Shown: positions 9,097-17,507 of the stretch, piece by piece
Numbering within the stretch: the stretch's first letter is position 1
How the letters are laid out: each line of letters opens with the position of its first letter
Source: JAZKFT01 sp963845495
GTDB taxonomy: Bacteria; Bacteroidota; Bacteroidia; Chitinophagales; Chitinophagaceae
Direction: 5' to 3'
DNA: 64,000 nt
Assembly: GCA_963845495.1 (NCBI GenBank)
Contig: CAWJTH010000078.1
Coordinates: 1 to 64,000, forward strand
Program-made: the position numbers and the translations under genes
Notes under the pieces: model-generated
What the model saw: only the letters and a program-made list of their open reading frames with translations
Databases searched by the model: none
What the model was told of the DNA's origin: nothing

Positions 9097-10164
9097 TTAG
9101 TTATAAATCAATGCTTCGCTTCCCTGCGTTGCAAAATCACGGCAAAGATTAAAGGCGGTTTGCGCCCTTTGTTTGGCTGTGCCGTCCATAATAGATTTAA
9201 ACTTGGCTTCGTCACTTTTGAAACTGCGCACATTTTGAAAATAGCCCGTAACGCTGTTATATGCGCCAAATACCGTTCCTGCGGTGGTTTCCATTTGCTG
9301 GGTCTGACTTCCTAAAGCATACTCATACACGTTATCTACAATATTGGTGTAGTGTGTAGATAGCAGGTCTAATTTGCCCTCGGCTAAATTTTCTAAAACT
9401 TCTTTATTTGGTGCCATTGCAATCTGTATCAGTTTTTTAACCTCTGCATCTGTAATACGCACTTTAGCCCATTGGTTAAATAAGCCCTCCATTTCACCGC
9501 CTAACGATTTACTGATACCCATTAAGGTATGCGCTTGTTTAAGCCTCTCGGTAGCGGATGCCGTATGACGGATTTTAATCGCCCCTGAATGGTTATTCAT
9601 AGCTGCGTTTAGTGTGTTGTTGCAAACTATGCGAATAGGCGTAAAAGCTGCGGTAATGCTTCCTAAACCATCGTGCGTAGTGGTTAAAAACAAATATTGC
9701 TCTATCCAGTCCTTAACACCTACCCGAATATAATCGGGTAATTTGGCGGTTATAAAAACCCGCTCACCATTACCCAATGCCCCCGCCGTTTCGTATAAAA
9801 TGCCATCGCCACCGCCTACAATAGCATCAAAGAACGAAAACGCATCACGGTTTTGTACTACTTCGTAATCATTGCCAACTACCCCTAAAACCTGCTCGGT
9901 ATCTGCCCGAACGGTTGCAAAGAAATTAGGCACTTCAATTTCGGGGATCATAATATCGTCGCTTCCCTCGCCTAAATGGTTTGCGGTATCATAGGTAAAT
10001 AAAGGGCGTTTTTCCACAATATAATCCAGTCCTGCGTGCTGTATCGCTTCGCTACTGGTTGGGTAGCGGTCTATAATTTGCCCTAACCCGTGCCAGGCTT
10101 TTTCCTTTACGCTCATAAAGCTGTTTTTGCCTGTTTTCTGATTGAAATTTATTTGATGTGCCAT
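9097..10164 (-). CDS. DUF932 domain protein
   Basis: 355 residues, MAHQINFNQKTGKNSFMSVK onward, with the family's opening motif AWHGLGQIIDRYPTS. It belongs to the phage/plasmid-like DUF932 proteins (about 300-360 residues) that are standard cargo of Bacteroidota conjugative elements and plasmids. Its molecular role is unknown. No signal peptide or membrane segment is present. The gene is intact and is the last of a minus-strand group of small cargo genes. The hairpins just downstream probably end its transcript. The family call is firm; nothing about function can be claimed. Confidence 0.85.
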   Translation of the reverse strand: MAHQINFNQKTGKNSFMSVKEKAWHGLGQIIDRYPTSSEAIQHAGLDYIVEKRPLFTYDTANHLGEGSDDIMIPEIEVPNFFATVRADTEQVLGVVGNDYEVVQNRDAFSFFDAIVGGGDGILYETAGALGNGERVFITAKLPDYIRVGVKDWIEQYLFLTTTHDGLGSITAAFTPIRIVCNNTLNAAMNNHSGAIKIRHTASATERLKQAHTLMGISKSLGGEMEGLFNQWAKVRITDAEVKKLIQIAMAPNKEVLENLAEGKLDLLSTHYTNIVDNVYEYALGSQTQQMETTAGTVFGAYNSVTGYFQNVRSFKSDEAKFKSIMDGTAKQRAQTAFNLCRDFATQGSEALIYN

Positions 10165-10187
10165 GATTTTAATTTTTTGTATTCAGT

Positions 10188-10337
10188 TCAATAATTTTTG
10201 TTTGTAATACTTCCACATTCGGGGTACTGCTCACCTGTAAAACTCGTTTTGGTTTGCAGTTCCTGTATAGCATCGTGTATGTTGCTATGGGTGGTTTTGA
10301 TGGTAACTTTTACCAGTAAAAAAATCCTGTCCTCCAT
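10188..10337 (-). CDS. Small hypothetical protein upstream of DUF932
   Basis: 49 residues starting MEDRIFLLVKVTIKTTHSNI and ending at a TGA 24 bases before the DUF932 start. It is soluble and beta-rich in appearance. Small proteins of this kind accompany DUF932 genes in related elements. It probably lies in the same transcript as its neighbours, since gaps on either side are short. Confidence 0.5.
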   Translation of the reverse strand: MEDRIFLLVKVTIKTTHSNIHDAIQELQTKTSFTGEQYPECGSITNKNY

Positions 10338-10341
10338 TGTC

Positions 10342-10497
10342 TTAAAATTGGTAGGTGTTCATAAAATCGCTTAACTCTAATTGAAACCGTGCGGGGTTTT
10401 CCTGCGCTAAAGTTTCGGCGTAACCCTCCCAAAATATTTGGTTGGTTAATTCTATAAATTGCTCGTACATAGGAATTGCTGTTTTTTGTGAAACCAT
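10342..10497 (-). CDS. Small hypothetical protein (51 aa)
   Basis: Starting at the ATG at 10,497 gives MVSQKTAIPMYEQFIELTNQ and ends FMNTYQF. A longer reading to 10,599 is open but runs through the upstream hairpin and the end of the previous gene, so I prefer the internal start. Acidic, no membrane segment, function unknown. The stop lies 4 bases before the start of the next small gene, so the two are probably co-translated. Confidence 0.5.
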   Translation of the reverse strand: MVSQKTAIPMYEQFIELTNQIFWEGYAETLAQENPARFQLELSDFMNTYQF

Positions 10498-10503
10498 AAA
10501 AAA

Positions 10504-10530
10504 ATGCTCCCGACGATATGCCGGGAGCAT
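10504..10530 (-). terminator. Hairpin between two cargo genes
   Basis: ATGCTCCCG (10,504-10,512) pairs with CGGGAGCAT (10,522-10,530) across a 9-base loop. On the minus strand a run of T's follows (10,503 downward). It sits just after the gene ending at 10,538 and could terminate or attenuate that transcript. Confidence 0.45.
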
Positions 10531-10537
10531 AATTTGT

Positions 10538-11189
10538 TTAAGCATTGGGGAAAATGATGTTTGCTTCAATGTCGGCCAGTTTTTCATGGCAGGCATCAAA
10601 AATGAATTGTGAAACCATGCGGATAAGGTTAGGCGTGTTGGTTACAAACTCCCGGCCTTTATCGTCTTTGATAATCAGCTTGCATCCCTGATATGGGTTG
10701 CTTTCCAGTTCGTCGTTTTCTTCAATTAATTTCACTTCAAAATCTTCCAGTAACTTAATGCGGGATAACAGGGTAATCCGTTGAATGCTTAGGCGGTGCA
10801 AGCCGTCAACCGATTTTAAGGTTTGCTCTAAGTTAAAAGCGAATTTTTTAGGCTCGGCTTTTACTTCTTCCACTTTGGCGGGTTCTGCTTTTGCTTCTTC
10901 CGCTTTTACCGGTTCGGCTTTCGGTGCTTCGTCTAATCCTTGTCCTGTGGTATAAGGCGCAACGTTAGCGGGTTGGTTATCCACTGTAGCGGGGCTACTG
11001 GTCTTAACCTCGGCAGTGTTTGTTTGCCTCAACTTCCGGAGTTTTGGCAGGTGTTTGATTTTTAGCGTTTTCATCTTCTTTGGCTTCCTTTCCTGTTAGG
11101 CTTGGGCGGTTTTCAACTCTGTTTGCTGTTTGGTTGTTTTTTGCTGCTGTACCTTGTACACCGTTTGCATTTTTTTCTGCTGTTTTCAT
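10538..11189 (-). CDS. Low-complexity N-terminus plus conserved C-domain, ICE accessory protein (one frameshift)
   Basis: The start at 11,189 (MKTAEKNANGVQGTAAKNNQ) opens a Lys/Ala/Glu/Pro-rich tail of about 100 residues with repeats of the type KAEPxKxEE, followed by a folded domain: FAFNLEQTLKSVDGLHRLSI through MVSQFIFDACHEKLADIE. A single shift near 11,015-11,030 (VEANK to NTAEVKTSS) splits it. The C-domain looks like the small cargo proteins of Bacteroidota elements with a phrase such as KLIIKDDKGREF. No function is known to me. The disordered tail may act as a flexible tether. Confidence 0.5.
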
Positions 11190-11741
11190 TTTTTAAATGA
11201 TTTAAAAGGGTTAAAAATTTGTTTTTTTGTTTCCCTCTTTTCCCGAAGACTTTCCCTAAAAAGCTATTTTTCAAAAGAAAAAACGGTAAAAAAGAAAGTC
11301 AAAAAGGCGGTCGCAAAGCGGGCGGGAGAACTATAAGTCCCGAAGGGTGGCCGCAGCGCAGCGAAGGACATTATGCGTTCGTACGAACGGGCTGACCGAT
11401 CTTGACGCCGCTTTTGTCCGTTTTCTTTGGAAAATAGCACCTTGAAAGCATCTGATATTTTAGCAGGAAATTAAGTGCAGAGTGAAGGCAAGCGAAGCTT
11501 TTCCCAGCATCGCGGGTAAACAAGTGAAGTCCTGAAAGATGCTCTTAATTGGAGTTTGAAGAAGTTTTAGAAAAGCGAATGCTTTTGCAGCGCAGCAAAA
11601 ATGCAGCAGCGGAACTTATGGCAATCAGCTTTACAGGAAATCACCTGTCAAGGATTGCAACGGCATCCTTTTCAGGGAAAAGATATAGTGGAAAGCCTGG
11701 CCGAAGGGACAGCAGGCTATAGATTGAAATATAACTAATTA
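11190..11741. other. 552-base stretch without a gene
   Basis: No supportable frame on either strand. It contains A-rich runs (11,268-11,305), a 12-bp perfect palindrome GTTCGTACGAAC (11,377-11,388), and a G/C-rich segment (11,306-11,420) that differs in composition from its surroundings. Degenerate short repeats containing GCAGCGCAGC and GCAGCGCAGCAAAA occur at about 11,353 and 11,588. It might hold a non-coding RNA or a recombination site, but nothing proves this. Confidence 0.35.
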
Positions 11742-12239
11742 TTATTTAAAGAGTGCTGCAATGGTTTGCATCGGCAAAAACATCTTACCGGAATCCAGTT
11801 TGATAAAATCGTATTTGGCATAGAATGCTTCCGCATCTTCATCCAGGGGATCTACGATCAGGGCCATTGAGCCAATGTGTTTCTCCGAGGCATCCAACGC
11901 AACCTTTAAGGCATCCATCAATAAATATTCACCCAGGCGTTGACCTTTATAATTTTGATCTACGGCCAGACGGCCTAATAAAGTAGCAGGCAGATCATGG
12001 TAAGACGGGGGCATTTTCTTTTGAACATCTTCCGGCACGAGCTCACGAGAAACACTTGTACTTGATAGGGTGTAATAACCTATGACGCGGCTATCGTCCA
12101 CCATCGCAAATACAGCGCTCAAACGCCTTTTCAAATCCTGGCTGGCCTGCTTTTGGATATAATTATCCAACATGTCCTTGCCGCAGCTAAAGTCTTTCTT
12201 ATTAAATCCAGACTGTAGCGGTAATATAGGATAACTCAT
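11742..12239 (-). CDS. GNAT-family acetyltransferase toxin (TacT-like)
   Basis: 165 residues. The GNAT core includes VIGYYTLSST, the acetyl-CoA loop LGRLAVDQNYKGQRLGEYLL (Q/RxxGxG/A type) and ALIVDPLDEDAEAFYAKYDF. Preceded by a DUF1778 protein, it fits the TacAT/AtaRT type II toxin family, which acetylates the amino group of charged tRNAs and blocks translation. The antitoxin TAA and the toxin ATG share one base (TAATG), so toxin translation is coupled to antitoxin translation. Typical length and an intact core suggest it is active. The exact tRNA target cannot be read from sequence. Confidence 0.8.
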   Translation of the reverse strand: MSYPILPLQSGFNKKDFSCGKDMLDNYIQKQASQDLKRRLSAVFAMVDDSRVIGYYTLSSTSVSRELVPEDVQKKMPPSYHDLPATLLGRLAVDQNYKGQRLGEYLLMDALKVALDASEKHIGSMALIVDPLDEDAEAFYAKYDFIKLDSGKMFLPMQTIAALFK

Positions 12240-12538
12240 TAAGCTTCGGCAGACTGATTACTAAACTCCTTGTACCTTTTAGCCGCATCCCGCAAACGTT
12301 GATTAGGTTGTGGCGGGTTCATGATCGCATCAAAGAAGATTTTTTTATCTCTTTCAGAAGCCAGGATGGCTTCGTGCTGCTGAACAATGGTTTTTGCTTT
12401 TTCTTCCGCTGTTGACAGCATAAAATCAGTTAACGTGCGATAGCCGCCAATTTTGGTAGCTAATTCAAAAAGTTCCTTTTGAACTTTGGTCAATTTCGTA
12501 TCAAACCTTGTTTTTTCAACTTTAAGTGCTCTTTCCAT
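12239..12538 (-). CDS. DUF1778 antitoxin (TacA/AtaR-like)
   Basis: 99 residues from the ATG at 12,538 (MERALKVEKTRFDTKLTKVQ). A longer frame to 12,583 would run through the promoter and operator, so the internal start is chosen. The N-terminal part is a ribbon-helix-helix type domain (KELFELATKIGGYRTLTDFM). The C-terminal tail (PPQPNQRLRDAAKRYKEF) is the kind that wraps the GNAT toxin. It neutralises the downstream toxin and, with it, should repress its own promoter at the adjacent palindrome. Confidence 0.8.
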   Translation of the reverse strand: MERALKVEKTRFDTKLTKVQKELFELATKIGGYRTLTDFMLSTAEEKAKTIVQQHEAILASERDKKIFFDAIMNPPQPNQRLRDAAKRYKEFSNQSAEA

Positions 12539-12557
12539 GGTGGCAATTATTAATATA

Positions 12558-12580
12558 CAAAAATACGGAAAAATTCCGTA
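12558..12580 (-). promoter_or_regulatory. Promoter and operator of the GNAT toxin-antitoxin operon
   Basis: A perfect inverted repeat TACGGAA-AAA-TTCCGTA lies at 12,564-12,580. On the minus strand TATTTTTG (12,565 down to 12,558) matches the TAnnTTTG -7 box and overlaps the repeat by two bases, 20 bases before the antitoxin ATG. Repressor binding would directly block the promoter, the usual design for type II toxin-antitoxin operons. Confidence 0.6.
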
Positions 12581-12637
12581 CAAATAAAAACAACAAAAAA
12601 AGAATAAGTGTTTGCTGCTAAAATAAAGTGGGAGAAA

Positions 12638-14004
12638 TCAGCCGATCTTAATTCGCATAATATCCTCTATCCTCGTAGTGTAACATGGGCACAAGTTTGG
12701 TGCATTCAACTGCAATGGCTTATCATTTCCCTGCGCGCCTAACTGCACGGTATTCCGTCCATATCGGTTATTGATCGAATCCAAGGCTTTGGAAAGTTTG
12801 GCTTCTACTTCCATATTGTGCGTTTTCTCCTCGAATAATAAAGCGGTTTGCTGGTGTGTTTCGGGTATCAGGTCAATGACCATTACCCCGGTTTTTTTGT
12901 ATGCATAACCTTTGCGGTAAATTTTGCGCAGACCCTCCAATGCTTTGCTTACAATCACTCTGGCCGCAGTTGGAATAAACATCCAGTTTGACCATTATAT
13001 CATTATTATATTGCTTCTGTTCAGTGCGGAATTTATCTGTTTGCAAAAACACCACTACCGCAGTACAATTCAATTTGTCTTTACGCAGTTTATAAGCGCA
13101 GCTCGCCGCATGGTTAGACACTGCTTTTAAGATCAGGTCAAAATCGTCTATGGTTCTCGCAAAACTACGGCTGGTGCAGATATGCTTCTTGTCGGGTGGT
13201 ATTTCTTCCATCGGTACGCATGAAACGCCGCGCAATTCATACCAAAGCCGCTGCGTTTGTATGGTCATGTTTTGTTTAGTCCAGTATTCCGGCTGCATGG
13301 CTAAATCAAGCGCGGTATAAATGTTAAAGCCAGCAAGAAATTTAGCATAAGCGGGGCCAATGCCCCAAAGGTCTTCCACGGGAAAATCCCGCAAGGCGGT
13401 TTGTATCTGCTCGTCCGTTTGTAAAACAACAACACCGCTTTTATCAGGCGACTTTTTAGCCAGTTTATTAGCCACTTTAGCCAGCAATTTAGTTGGTGCC
13501 AGTCCCAGGCAAATTTCGACACCTACACCCTTTGTAGTAGAGCGGACTATTTCCCGTGCCTAATGCCGGCAACGCATCCTGATCCCATTGCTTAAAAAGC
13601 ATAAATAATTCATCAATACTGTAGCGTTCCACAATATCACAGAATTGCGCGACATGGTTAAAGCCCCGGTTACTCATAGACTGGTAATATTCGTAGTTGG
13701 ATGAATAATCTATTACACCGTCTTTCTTCATTTGCTTCACCAGTTCAAAAGCATTTTGGCTCATGCCGTAACCCATTTGCTTGGCAATTTTGCTGCGGGA
13801 GATAATACAGCCATGATTATTGGACATGGTAACATGCGGTACAAAACGCAGTTTCGGGTTAAACAATTCATGCGTACCGCAATAAAAACTGGAAAAATCA
13901 GCCAGCCCAAACATATAGCGGTATTTCAGCAGCCATATCCCGCTGTTCTCCGGCGATATATCCGTTAAAAATTCATCTAATTCACTATCGGGCTGTAACT
14001 GCAT
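12638..14004 (-). pseudogene. umuC: Y-family DNA polymerase UmuC, two frameshifts
   Basis: Error-prone translesion polymerase of the SOS response. The palm motifs are visible: GLADFSSFYCGTHELFNPKL (first metal-binding Asp), SNNHGCIISRS, DYSSNYEYYQSMS and RYSIDELFML (catalytic DE). The thumb DLWGIGPAYAKFL and little-finger regions follow, ending DIMRIKIG. The frame shifts near 13,490-13,530 (to GVGVEICLGLAPTKLL) and near 12,970 (at KLDV to FIPTAARVIVSKAL). Total length is about 450 residues counting from 14,004, but MFGLADF (about 13,912) is the more usual N-terminus. It follows umuD by one base. With one-base errors corrected it would be a full-length enzyme. Confidence 0.75.
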
Positions 14005-14005
14005 A

Positions 14006-14431
14006 TCAAATCGTTGAATTAATGATGTAGGTTACTTTTCCCCAAATGAAAAAATCGTCCTGGTCGGAAATCTTTATCGGTTTAAATTCTGTATTGAAAG
14101 GATGTAAAAAAACGCCGTCGTTGTTAATGCGTACTTGTTTCAAGGTAAATCCTTCATCCACCCAGGCAACTACCAGATCATTATTTTTGGCTTCTAAGGA
14201 GCGGTCAATAATAGCCAGTGAACCTGACCAGATGCCAATATCTTTCATACTGACACCTTCCACACGGCCTAAAAAAGTTGTGCTTTTATTACGGATCAAT
14301 TCTTCATTCAGGTCAATTTCATTCCGAAAGTAGTCTGTTGCCGGACTTGGAAAGCCGCCAAATATTCCATCTTCAAAAAAAGGGATCAGCGTTTTGCTGT
14401 CCGTGTTTAACCTGTACAAGTTCACCCGCAT
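14006..14431 (-). CDS. umuD: UmuD-like S24 self-cleaving protein
   Basis: 141 residues. S61 in RVEGVSMKDIGI and K98 in DEGFTLKQVRI form the Ser-Lys dyad of S24/LexA-type proteases. Autocleavage would fall near FGGF (residues 24-27), before the FPSPATDY segment that typically follows the site. After SOS induction the processed form joins UmuC to make polymerase V. It is the first gene of the umuDC pair and is divergent from the SRAP gene, sharing a 72-base promoter region. Bacteroidota elements often carry such a mutagenesis module. Confidence 0.8.
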   Translation of the reverse strand: MRVNLYRLNTDSKTLIPFFEDGIFGGFPSPATDYFRNEIDLNEELIRNKSTTFLGRVEGVSMKDIGIWSGSLAIIDRSLEAKNNDLVVAWVDEGFTLKQVRINNDGVFLHPFNTEFKPIKISDQDDFFIWGKVTYIINSTI

Positions 14432-14483
14432 AGTATCGTTATCTGATCGTCAAAATTGCTAATTATTTTAGTATTTCAACAAT

Positions 14484-14499
14484 AAAGTTTTTAACTTTG
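14484..14499 (+). promoter_or_regulatory. Shared umuDC/SRAP promoter region
   Basis: An inverted repeat AAAGTT-TTT-AACTTT (14,484-14,498) lies between the divergent genes. TAACTTTG (14,492-14,499) matches the plus-strand -7 consensus TAnnTTTG but ends only four bases before the SRAP ATG, which would make that message almost leaderless. A LexA-type role for the repeat is a guess. Confidence 0.35.
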
Positions 14500-14503
14500 T
14501 TTT

Positions 14504-15168
14504 ATGTGCGGCAGACAAGTGGCTTCCCAATCATGGGAATTGGAAACAGATTTAAAGGTTAAAGTATCAAATGCTCCGAAACTGATAGCGGGCTAAAAGA
14601 TGATTGTGCGCCGACCGATCTTTCGGCGGTTATCACGCATCAAAACCCAAGGGAAATAGAATATATGCGATGGGGCTTAATCCCTGCTAATACGCATAAT
14701 ATTGCGGAATTGCGTCCATTAACCAATATTCGTTCTGAAACAATTGCTACCAGCGGTAAATTGCAAAATTTGCTGATGCAAAGCCGTTGCCTGAACATTG
14801 TACCATCTTATTATGAATGGCATGATGAGGGCGAATTTAAAGTCCAGTATGAAGTTAGCCATGTAAGCGAAAAGTACGTGTATTTCGCCGGTATATGGAC
14901 AACCTGGATAGATCGCGAGAATGGCAATGTTCCTGTGAACAGTTTTGCAATACCTACCTGTGAACCCGATAATAATTATAGCAAAATCCACATACGTATG
15001 CCGGTTGTGTTCAATAAAGAGCAAAGGCGTTTGTGGATGCACCCCGAGGCAAGTTTTCAGCAATTAATGGGATTGCTTAAAACTTATGATTCTACGTTTT
15101 TAAAGTTTAAAGAGGTTGGCAGAAAACGGTTGCCGAAGAAAAAAGATGATGGCAATTCGCTTTTTTAA
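14504..15168 (+). CDS. SRAP-domain protein (YedK/HMCES-like), one or more frameshifts
   Basis: It begins MCGRQVASQSW, with the catalytic Cys2 that forms a thiazolidine link to abasic sites in single-stranded DNA. After a shift near 14,590 the main body is intact: MRWGLIP, the NIRSET motif, VPSYYEWHD with the catalytic Glu, and KIHIRMPVVF with the active-site His. Length of about 220 residues fits the family. SRAP proteins shield abasic sites and are often next to error-prone polymerases; here the gene is divergent from umuDC, supporting a joint damage-tolerance function. 15,169-15,363 holds no gene. Confidence 0.75.
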
Positions 15169-15363
15169 ACTACATACGGGATATTTGCTAATAGATAGGG
15201 GCAAGTCAAAGTAAAACTTAGAGCCTGCAACGGTAGTACTATCCACGAAGCCATATTGGTCTGCCAATGCACAACTTAACGGCTGACATAACACGTTAAC
15301 AATTATTGATCTTTAGAAATTCTAAACAATCATTTTAGCACCATTAGTTTTCTCTTTGAGTCC

Positions 15364-16260
15364 TTAATTAAGGTTCCGATATTCATTTGGTGTCAGACCT
15401 GTCTTTAGCTTGAATAAACGTGTAAAGTGTTGCTGATATTTGAATCCTAACTCACCTGCAATTTCATTGATTGATTTGCCGGCATCAAATATTTTTTCTT
15501 TCGCTTCATCAATAACTTTCGACTGTATATAATCTAAAGCTGTACTCCCCGTTTCTTTCTTGATCAAGTCGCCAAAATAGTTTGCAGATAAATGCATTTG
15601 ATCGGCACAGTAAGCAACACTTGGTAACCCGTAAACTTTTGCTTTTTCTGATTTAAAGTAATCAGTAAGAAGGTTTTCAAATCGAATCAATATATCCTTA
15701 TTTACATTATTACGTGTAATGAACTGACGGTCATAAAAGCGCATGCAATAGTTGAGGAACAATTCAATGTTAGAAACGATCAATGTTTTGCTATGCTTAT
15801 CAATATTCTGTTCTATTTCTTCCGCGATCTTCTGTAAGCTATCGACTATGGTCTTTCTTTCCTTTTTTGAAAGATGCAGTGCTTCGTTGACTTCATAGGT
15901 GAAGAAAGAGTAGTCTTTGATGACCTTTCCTAAATGAGTTCCTTTTATCAGATCGGGATGAAATACCAGTGCATAACCGGAAGGCTTGATTGCTACGCCT
16001 TCACTATCGATGCCGTAAACCTGACCAGGTGATACAAAAACCAGCGTACCCTCCTCATAATCATAAGGCTGACATCCGTAGGTTATGTTACCGCATTTGA
16101 TGTTTTTTAAGAAAACTGCATATATTCCTAAATAATGTTTAAAGTGTAAAATGGAAGGTATTTCATTAAAGTTAACTACACTTACCAAAGGGTGATGAGT
16201 ATCTGCCCCTACGTATGCATTGTACTGGCCTACAGTATCGATTCTTCTCACTTGCTCCAT
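15364..16260 (-). CDS. AraC-family transcriptional regulator
   Basis: 298 residues from the ATG at 16,260 (MEQVRRIDTVGQYNAYVGAD); an ATG 21 bases upstream is possible. The N-terminal cupin-like sensor domain (YGCQPYDYEEGTLVFVSPGQ) is followed by two C-terminal helix-turn-helix units (YCADQMHLSANYFGDLIKKE and INEIAGELGFKYQQHFTRLF), ending GLTPNEYRNLN. It is divergent from the acetyltransferase, cupin and decarboxylase genes and is the obvious candidate to control them. The inducer is unknown. Such AraC proteins with DUF6597-like sensors are common in Sphingobacteriaceae. Confidence 0.8.
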   Translation of the reverse strand: MEQVRRIDTVGQYNAYVGADTHHPLVSVVNFNEIPSILHFKHYLGIYAVFLKNIKCGNITYGCQPYDYEEGTLVFVSPGQVYGIDSEGVAIKPSGYALVFHPDLIKGTHLGKVIKDYSFFTYEVNEALHLSKKERKTIVDSLQKIAEEIEQNIDKHSKTLIVSNIELFLNYCMRFYDRQFITRNNVNKDILIRFENLLTDYFKSEKAKVYGLPSVAYCADQMHLSANYFGDLIKKETGSTALDYIQSKVIDEAKEKIFDAGKSINEIAGELGFKYQQHFTRLFKLKTGLTPNEYRNLN

Positions 16261-16430
16261 ATTCGTGTCTTTATGATACAAATTTAAATGAACATTTTGT
16301 ATTTAATATCGACCAATAGCCGTATCAGTAAAAGTGGTAAATAAAACCGTAACCTGTATAAATACCGTGCAAACATAAGTACCGACCTTTGTCTTATTAA
16401 TTAACAGTAAGTTACTTATACTAATTGCCA

Positions 16431-16994
16431 ATGAATCAATTAAATATTTTTGATAGACTCAAAGCAGGTGAAGTTATCAGATTGACAGATCCCGAATTTG
16501 AAAAAATCGATCAAACCGTGAGTCGCACGATGAAGCTATCCGCCAGGCTTAACGCTGCAACTGATATAGACGATGCCCGTAAGATAATAAGTGATATTAC
16601 CGGAAATCAAATAGATGATAGCACGACCATATTCTTTCCTTTCTACACTAATTTCGGCAGGTTCATCACTATTGGGAAAAATGTATTTATTAACCATGCC
16701 TGCTCGTTTTTAGACCTGGGGGGAATTACTATCGAAGACAATGTGCTAATAGGCCCCAGGGTAAACCTTGTTACGGAAAATCATCCATCCAACCCTGCTG
16801 AAAGACGATCATTGATGACTAAACCAATCGTTATCGGGCGAAACGCCTGGATCGGTGCAAATGCTACAATACTACCCGGAGTAACCATAGGAGAAAATGC
16901 CATAGTGGCTGCGGGGGCAGTAGTTTCAAAAGATGTGCCGGCCAATACTATCGTGGGTGGAGTGCCGGCTAAATTTATTAAATTGATCGATTAA
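16431..16994 (+). CDS. Left-handed beta-helix O-acetyltransferase (LacA/NodL/Maa type)
   Basis: 187 residues from the ATG at 16,431; a TTG two codons earlier is possible. The C-terminal half has hexapeptide repeats (FINHACSFLDLGGITIEDNV, IGANATILPGVTIGENAIVA) and the motif TENHPSNPAERR carrying the catalytic histidine expected in maltose/galactoside acetyltransferases. It ends IVGGVPAKFIKLID, usual for the family. It transfers acetyl from acetyl-CoA to a sugar or similar alcohol. It is the first gene of the small cargo set divergent from the AraC regulator. Confidence 0.8.
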   Translation: MNQLNIFDRLKAGEVIRLTDPEFEKIDQTVSRTMKLSARLNAATDIDDARKIISDITGNQIDDSTTIFFPFYTNFGRFITIGKNVFINHACSFLDLGGITIEDNVLIGPRVNLVTENHPSNPAERRSLMTKPIVIGRNAWIGANATILPGVTIGENAIVAAGAVVSKDVPANTIVGGVPAKFIKLID

Positions 16995-17089
16995 CGTCAT
17001 GAGAATATATACAGCAATTAAATTTCTAAGCATGCTTTCCCGACTATCTGCTGCTGCTGACTACACAAATAATATAAAAACAGAAAAAT

Positions 17090-17503
17090 ATGACAACAGC
17101 AAATGAAACTTCTTTATTTCCGAAAGGAGATAAACTACCCGCATCATACTTCACCGGCGATGCATACTTAAAACCGTTACTTGCCAAAGATGCCAATAAC
17201 CATTTTGTAATGGGCAGCGTGACCTTTGAGCCGGGCGCAAGAACCATCTGGCATACTCATCCAAGAGGGCAGGTATTGATTATTACTGAAGGACAGGGAT
17301 GGTATCAAATAAAGGGTAAGCCTGCGCAGTTTATACAAAAAGGCGATGTGGTCAATATTCCGGATAATACCGAACACTGGCACGGTGCAACATTAAAAAA
17401 CGAAATGGCACATATTGCAATCACAAACTTTGAAGGTGACGTAAATGTAGTTTGGCTAAAACCGGTTACGGATGAGGATTATGCAACGGTGAACAAACAA
17501 TAG
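17090..17503 (+). CDS. Cupin-domain protein
   Basis: 137 residues, one cupin barrel. Metal ligands are expected in TIWHTHPRGQVLIITEGQGW (HxH then Q/E) and in NIPDNTEHWHGA. Such small cupins are often encoded beside carboxymuconolactone decarboxylases, as here: the next gene starts 5 bases after the stop. A role in detoxifying or modifying a small aromatic or quinone-like compound is an inference from this pairing. No signal peptide. Confidence 0.75.
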   Translation: MTTANETSLFPKGDKLPASYFTGDAYLKPLLAKDANNHFVMGSVTFEPGARTIWHTHPRGQVLIITEGQGWYQIKGKPAQFIQKGDVVNIPDNTEHWHGATLKNEMAHIAITNFEGDVNVVWLKPVTDEDYATVNKQ

Positions 17504-17507
17504 AATT

